Shown here in pieces: positions 19,217-23,155 of a stretch of DNA of 23,155 bases. The DNA is from Chloroflexota bacterium (lineage in GTDB: Bacteria > Chloroflexota > Limnocylindria > P2-11E): contig VBEU01000160.1 in NCBI GenBank assembly GCA_005883775.1, positions 1-23,155 on the forward strand, written 5' to 3'. Below the pieces are notes generated by a model. The model was not told where the DNA came from, did no database searches, and saw nothing but the letters and a program-made list of their open reading frames with translations. Each line of letters begins with the position of its first letter. Position 1 is the first letter of the stretch. A program made the translations under genes and the position numbers.

Positions 19217-21376
19217 ATGCGAGGCGGATTGCGTCATCGTCACGCCGTCGCTCTGCGGGCGCTCGCACTCGCGACCGTCGTCCTCGTCGCGTGCAGCGCG
19301 GCGACCCCCCCGGCACCCACCCCCGGTGAACAGGCGCAGTCGTCTCCGACACCGACCCCAACACCCATCCCACCGCTCAAACCGGCCCATTCCGTAAGCC
19401 CCGTCGGCTTGGGCGTCGCCGCGAGCGGCGATTTCAGAGGGAACGGGAAATCGCAGATCGCCCTGCTCGAACCCGCGGCCGGGGACGCGAGCCTCCAGAT
19501 CGCGGTGCGAGAGCCGAACCCGGACGGCGAAACGTTCGCCGAGTCGGTATGGCTGACAACCGAACCGAACACCTTCCGGTTCAACCGAGCGAAGTTCGCG
19601 GTCGCCGACGTCACCGGGGACGGCAGGGACGATCTCGTCGCGCTCTACGACGAGAGCGAGAACAAGTCCGGACTGCTCGTCTTCCGCTCGACCGGCTCCG
19701 CTTTCACCACGCCAGAGAAGTGGTGGGACGGCGAGAACTACACGTGGAACCGCGCGCGAGCTGTCGTCGCGGGGAATTTCGGAGGTAGCGGCCACGATGC
19801 CGTCCTCGTGGCGTACCAGTACGACAACTTCGAGATGCGCCTGCACTACTTCGAGTCGACCGGCTCGGCGTTCACCTTCGGCGGGACGCAGGGAGCGTAC
19901 GACTCGGGTCCCGCCCAGTTCGATGCTTCGCTCGCGCGGTTCGCCGTCGGCCACTTCACCAGGACCGGCGGCGCGCAGCAGCTCGCCGCGCTCTATCAGT
20001 CGCCCAACGCGAAGGCGAAGCTGCTCCTCTTCGATCCGACGCCGAACGGTCTCGTCCTTATGAAGAACAACCTGTACGAGACCAACGAGGGCGAATACGA
20101 CCTGAGCCGGGCGTCGATCGGCGCCGCCGACGTGACCGGGGACGGCAAGGACGACCTCGTCGCCGTCTACGGCGACGCCGATGGAAGCGCGAAGGTGCAG
20201 GTCTTCGACTCGAGCAGCTCGTTCCAGCCGGCCGGCGGTTTCGGGGGCTGGGCCTCGCTCCCCGCGGGCTCCGCGTGCGCGGGCGCGACGGCGGTGCTGC
20301 TCGGAGACTGGAACGGCGATCGCCGGGTCGACGTGGATGCGCTCGCTCCGGCCGACGGCATCCAGGTGCGCAGCAACGTCCTGCGCAACATGGGCGGCGG
20401 GTTCAAGGTGGCGTCCACCTCCGAAGAGACCGTCTGCCCGCGATGGCCCCTGACGGGGATGCCCCTGGCGGGCGGCTCGGCCTCGAAGCGACCGCTGTAC
20501 GTGAAGATCGACAACAACCCGCATGCTCGTCCGCATTACGGCATCACCAAAGCCGACCAGGTTTATGAGTGGCTCGTCGAGGGCCTCACCACGCGCCTCG
20601 CGGCCGTGTTCCAGTCGAAGGATCCCGATGTCATCGGATCGGTCCGCAGCGCACGGATGACCGACACGCCGGTCATACCGAGCCTCGGCGCGGCGTTCGT
20701 CTACTCGGGTGGCGGCCCTGAAGAGCTGATGAAGATCCACTACGACGCAGCGGTCGTCGACCGCTACATCGATCTAGCGCCTGGGTACGGGTGGGGCTAC
20801 CGCGTCGGCTTCCGCGAGGCGCCGTACAACTACTTCACGACCTACAAGAACCTGCGCGATGCGCTCGCCGGGGCACCCGACGGAGATCAGCCGGTCAGCA
20901 TCCCGTCGTGGAATTTCCTGCCCGCGCCCGCGACCGACGCGGTCGCCGGCGGGATGACCGGGAGCGTGGACGCGACGTCGATCACGATCCCGTACCGCGA
21001 TCTGTTCACGGTGGGTTACCGGTATGACGCGGCGTCCCACACCTACGCCCGCTACGACGACGGCGTGCGCGACGTCGACGGCGCGACCGGTGCACCGGTC
21101 GCGGCAAACAACATCGTCGTCATACAGACCGAGGTCCACTTCACGACGGACTTCGGACTGGATCCCGCCGGCAACCCGAAGCTCGATATGACGCTCGTCG
21201 GAACAGGCAACGGCTCGGTGTTCCGCGATGGGAAGCGCCAGGACGTCACCTGGACGCGACCCGACATCTTCGATGTCTTTACGCTCCGCAACGCAAGCGG
21301 CGAGGCTGTCCGGCTCGATCCGGGTCAGACCTGGATCCACATCGTCCCGAAGGATTGGACCATCCCGAGCCAGTAA
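19217..21376 (+). CDS. FG-GAP propeller lipoprotein fused to DUF3048
   Basis: 719 residues from ATG 19217. The lipoprotein signal VALRALALATVVLVACSAA puts the lipid-anchored Cys at 26, followed by a Pro/Thr-rich linker to about 55. Six FG-GAP/VCBS-like blades follow (about 64-400), including AVADVTGDGRDDLVALYDE and GAADVTGDGKDDLVAVYGD, each a calcium-binding DxTGDGxDDL type; two others (GNFGGSGHD, GHFTRTGGA) have lost parts of that loop. From about 425 the DUF3048 domain starts (RPLYVKIDNNPHARPHYGI then TKADQVYEWLVEGLTTRLAA) with VIGSVRSARMTD. DUF3048 (B. subtilis YerB) is a putative extracellular, peptidoglycan-associated protein; the sequence ends in a beta-rich domain with TWIHIVPKDW. The fusion with a propeller is unusual. 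Confidence 0.85.
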   Translation: MRGGLRHRHAVALRALALATVVLVACSAATPPAPTPGEQAQSSPTPTPTPIPPLKPAHSVSPVGLGVAASGDFRGNGKSQIALLEPAAGDASLQIAVREPNPDGETFAESVWLTTEPNTFRFNRAKFAVADVTGDGRDDLVALYDESENKSGLLVFRSTGSAFTTPEKWWDGENYTWNRARAVVAGNFGGSGHDAVLVAYQYDNFEMRLHYFESTGSAFTFGGTQGAYDSGPAQFDASLARFAVGHFTRTGGAQQLAALYQSPNAKAKLLLFDPTPNGLVLMKNNLYETNEGEYDLSRASIGAADVTGDGKDDLVAVYGDADGSAKVQVFDSSSSFQPAGGFGGWASLPAGSACAGATAVLLGDWNGDRRVDVDALAPADGIQVRSNVLRNMGGGFKVASTSEETVCPRWPLTGMPLAGGSASKRPLYVKIDNNPHARPHYGITKADQVYEWLVEGLTTRLAAVFQSKDPDVIGSVRSARMTDTPVIPSLGAAFVYSGGGPEELMKIHYDAAVVDRYIDLAPGYGWGYRVGFREAPYNYFTTYKNLRDALAGAPDGDQPVSIPSWNFLPAPATDAVAGGMTGSVDATSITIPYRDLFTVGYRYDAASHTYARYDDGVRDVDGATGAPVAANNIVVIQTEVHFTTDFGLDPAGNPKLDMTLVGTGNGSVFRDGKRQDVTWTRPDIFDVFTLRNASGEAVRLDPGQTWIHIVPKDWTIPSQ

Positions 21377-21416
21377 GCGCGGCCGCGTTGCGGGTCGCAC
21401 GCAGGGGAGCAGCGCC

Positions 21417-21511
21417 GGGGTTTTCTGAGCGAGCGGCCCAGCGGGCGGCGTCGGGGTCTTCTGAGCGAGCGGCCCAGCGGGCAGCGTCGGGGTCTTCTGA
21501 GCGAGCGGCCC
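21417..21511. repeat. 36-bp tandem repeat, 2.6 copies
   Basis: Two complete 36-bp units (21417-21452 and 21453-21488, differing at two positions) and a 23-base third unit (21489-21511). Each starts GGGGTCTTCTGAGCGAGCGG or a near variant. It fills the gap between the DUF3048 and membrane-protein stops. There is no spacer and no unique sequence between units, so it is not a CRISPR. Confidence 0.85.
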
Positions 21512-21562
21512 CTGGCGTGCGGTCCATCGCAATCCCACGAGGGGCCGAGCGAAGAGGACCCC
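21489..21562. terminator. Long hairpin formed by last repeat and an inverted partner
   Basis: The third repeat unit (21489-21512) can pair with 21541-21562: GGGGTCTTCT with AGAGGACCCC (one G-T pair) and CGGCCCC with GGGGCCG. The outer and inner arms together give a long GC-rich stem between convergent genes, suitable as a bidirectional terminator. No T tract. Confidence 0.5.
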
Positions 21563-21582
21563 GATGCTGCGCGCAGAGCCCA

Positions 21583-21825
21583 TCACCACTCCCACCGCTG
21601 ACGTCGGACGAAGAGCGCCCATCCCGCGAGAACCCAGAGGGCGATCGGCACGAGGGCGCCCGCGGTCGTGAGCGTACCGAGACCGAGCAGCGCGGTCCTG
21701 TCGTTGCCCGCATAGTCGCCTGACGCCGCGAGCATCCCGATCCCATCAAGAAGGGCGAGCAGTCCGAGACCGAGCGTGAAGACAGAGATCACGGCGAACA
21801 GCATGACGCGGCGAAGGATCGTCAC
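21583..21825 (-). CDS. Small two-helix membrane protein
   Basis: 80 residues from GTG 21825 (an in-frame ATG at 21804 is an alternative). Two hydrophobic helices are visible: LFAVISVFTLGLGLLALL and LTTAGALVPIALWVLAGWAL, joined by a short polar loop (AASGDYAGNDRTALLG), followed by a basic/Trp-rich end FVRRQRWEW. The N-terminus TILRRV is basic, giving an inside-in topology. There is no family I recognise. It lies 53 bases downstream of the sialidase-like gene on the same strand, with a hairpin between, and it is convergent with the DUF3048 gene. Confidence 0.6.
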   Translation of the reverse strand: MTILRRVMLFAVISVFTLGLGLLALLDGIGMLAASGDYAGNDRTALLGLGTLTTAGALVPIALWVLAGWALFVRRQRWEW

Positions 21826-21840
21826 GCCGACATCGTCGCA

Positions 21841-21868
21841 CGGAGCGACGGCTCTCGCCGCCGCTCCG
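21841..21868 (-). terminator. Hairpin after the sialidase-like gene
   Basis: Twelve-base arms with one mismatch (21841-21852 with 21857-21868) and a four-base loop, 10 bases downstream of the sialidase-like stop. There is no T tract, so termination may be partial and read into the membrane-protein gene. Confidence 0.55.
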
Positions 21869-21878
21869 CGCGGTCATA

Positions 21879-23155
21879 TCAGGGGATCGCGAGGATCGCG
21901 ATGACCTGCTGCTGGTAGTGCGACGGATTCGTGCCGTCGTTGTAGGTCGTGACCGAGGTCGTGTAGCTCATGCCGCTGCCGGAGGCGATACCGAAGTAAT
22001 CGCCGATAAAAGTGTTGCGGCACGTGGGGCAGGAGGTGTGGGGTGAGTGCAGCTGTGGGTCCCAGGTGTGCTGCGTCAGCCGGATGTTGTGGCCTTTGGG
22101 TGCGAGCGTCGGCGTGTAGAACTGGATGCTCGCGTTGACGCAGTAGTTCGCCGCGCCGTACGGCGGGAGCGTGCCGGTGTAGTTGACGTTCGCTGTGTCC
22201 GACGCGATGCCTGCCGCGGCCGCTTCGGCGGTCCCGGCCTCGGGGCAGGCGAGGCGGCGGTCGTAGAACGCGACGCTCACGGTGCCGTTCGCGGCGACGT
22301 CGAGATTCGGTTGGAACTCGTCGACGGAAGTGCGGTTGTCGTTCACCTGAATGGGCGGCGTCCAAGTCTGGCCCTCGTCGTACGAGGCCGCGAGGAGGAT
22401 GTTCGTGACGCCGGCGCTGTAGTCCTCCCACGTCACGTAGAGGGGGTATTTGTGATCCCTCCCGACCCTGGCGGGACCGACCCCAAAGCTCTCCTCGATG
22501 CCGTCGCGGAATGTCGTGTTTGCGTACACCAGCGGCGGAGCCGCGATCGTGTCGGTGATGAGCTTGCTGCTCCACGTAAGCCCGCCGTCCGTGGACTTGT
22601 CGAGGAAGAGAACGTCGCAGCAATACCCCTTCTTGGGCATCGTGGTGACAAGCGTCGTGAAAAGCGTGCCGTCGGGTATGACGTGCGGCAGCAGGTAGGT
22701 CGCGCCCTGTGGCGTCCCGCCGACTTGCGGGAGTGGTATCGGCGCGGACCAGTCGCTGTGCGTTCCGTTCGGCAGCGCATGCGCGATCGACACGAAGGGA
22801 TGGGAGGTCGAGGGTCCGGTGAAGATCACCCACATGACGTAGATCGTGTCGACGTGGGGGCTTGAGGGGTTCGTGTCGATGGCAATCCACTGCTTGTCGG
22901 ACTCCCGCCCGACGCTGTCGTAGGCGGCGACGAGGTCAGGTTTCCCCGCGCTGTTGCGGGTGATCCACTGCTGCGCAGTCGTCGAGCCGTGCGGGCGGAC
23001 GGATACCGAGATGGCTTCGGCCGGAAGCGATGGATTTGGTTCCCGGTTTGGATTGGTCTGGTAACTCTTCGTGTCCCCGTCGTAAAAGAACTGATACGGC
23101 AGGATCACCGAGTAGAAGTTGTCGTATCGATCGAATGCGCCGATCGGGTCGGTGT
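21879..23155 (-). CDS. Secreted BNR/sialidase-like beta-propeller protein, 5'-truncated
   Basis: The leftward frame is open through the right edge; 424 residues are visible and the N-terminus is outside. The visible part is a BNR-repeat propeller: Asp-boxes S-x-D-x-G-x-T-W appear in DKSTDGGLTWSS and SYDEGQTWTPP, with blade cores QWIAIDTNPSSPHVDTIYVMW, YPLYVTWEDYSAGVTNILLA and VSVAFYDRRLACPEAG. The segment IGDYFGIASGSGMSYT near the C-terminus is common in BNR proteins of soil bacteria. A C-P-T-C pair precedes it. Catalytic sialidase residues (Arg triad, Tyr/Glu pair) cannot be assigned, so a true sialidase is not claimed. It is probably extracellular, as judged by composition. Confidence 0.8.
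   Translation of the reverse strand, partial: TDPIGAFDRYDNFYSVILPYQFFYDGDTKSYQTNPNREPNPSLPAEAISVSVRPHGSTTAQQWITRNSAGKPDLVAAYDSVGRESDKQWIAIDTNPSSPHVDTIYVMWVIFTGPSTSHPFVSIAHALPNGTHSDWSAPIPLPQVGGTPQGATYLLPHVIPDGTLFTTLVTTMPKKGYCCDVLFLDKSTDGGLTWSSKLITDTIAAPPLVYANTTFRDGIEESFGVGPARVGRDHKYPLYVTWEDYSAGVTNILLAASYDEGQTWTPPIQVNDNRTSVDEFQPNLDVAANGTVSVAFYDRRLACPEAGTAEAAAAGIASDTANVNYTGTLPPYGAANYCVNASIQFYTPTLAPKGHNIRLTQHTWDPQLHSPHTSCPTCRNTFIGDYFGIASGSGMSYTTSVTTYNDGTNPSHYQQQVIAILAIP

Noticed and set aside
18929..20740. 603-codon leftward open frame
   Set aside because: It is antisense to the DUF3048 fusion gene, whose signal, blades and domain are clear; the leftward product has low-complexity Arg/Glu/Val composition and no domain.
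21417..21511. CRISPR array
   Set aside because: The 36-bp units are directly adjacent with no unique spacers, and no cas gene is present.

Overview
The window is a GC-rich bacterial chromosome segment with many short intergenic gaps, frequent GTG and TTG starts, and start/stop overlaps of the GTGA type. No rRNA, tRNA, CRISPR array, transposase or phage gene was recognised. The gene mix (squalene-cyclase-like toroid protein, VOC pairs, YCII, DinB, MOSC, AlkZ-type winged-helix protein, DUF3048 lipoprotein, small CxxC proteins) fits a soil or freshwater Chloroflexota-type bacterium (Limnocylindria/Dormibacteria-like). That placement is inference from gene style, not from a marker gene.

Bases 1-5100 hold small stand-alone enzymes and regulators: the tail of a SnoaL-like protein with a strong hairpin terminator, a DUF3237 protein, a MarR relic that has lost its DNA-reading core, a DinB-fold protein, a squalene-cyclase-like protein, a short LuxR-type regulator, an unrecognised protein with a SAP/Rho-N-like tail, and a YCII protein. 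Bases 5100-7800 hold a lipoprotein, then a leftward group of two VOC proteins and a TPR protein that looks like the detached C-terminal half of a large ATPase regulator.

Bases 7794-11451 are the most coherent unit: a rightward operon of substrate-binding lipoprotein, permease, ATPase and an agmatinase-family ureohydrolase, with overlapping junctions. It is best read as import plus hydrolysis of a guanidino compound; free guanidine is a serious candidate. A frameshifted DUF1761 remnant follows.

Bases 11800-17510 hold a small secreted Gly/Pro-rich peptide, a conserved hypothetical protein, an AlkZ/HTH_42-family protein carrying the QxQ glycosylase motif, a ParB/sulfiredoxin-like protein coupled to a metallophosphoesterase, a MOSC protein coupled to a GNAT acetyltransferase, a coiled-coil protein and a zinc-ribbon protein.

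Bases 17515-23155 hold a DEAD-box RNA helicase whose leader contains an intrinsic terminator (candidate attenuator), a small divergent Cys/His protein, a 719-residue lipoprotein fusing an FG-GAP propeller to DUF3048, a 36-bp tandem repeat at a convergent junction, a small membrane protein, and a BNR/sialidase-like secreted protein running off the right edge.
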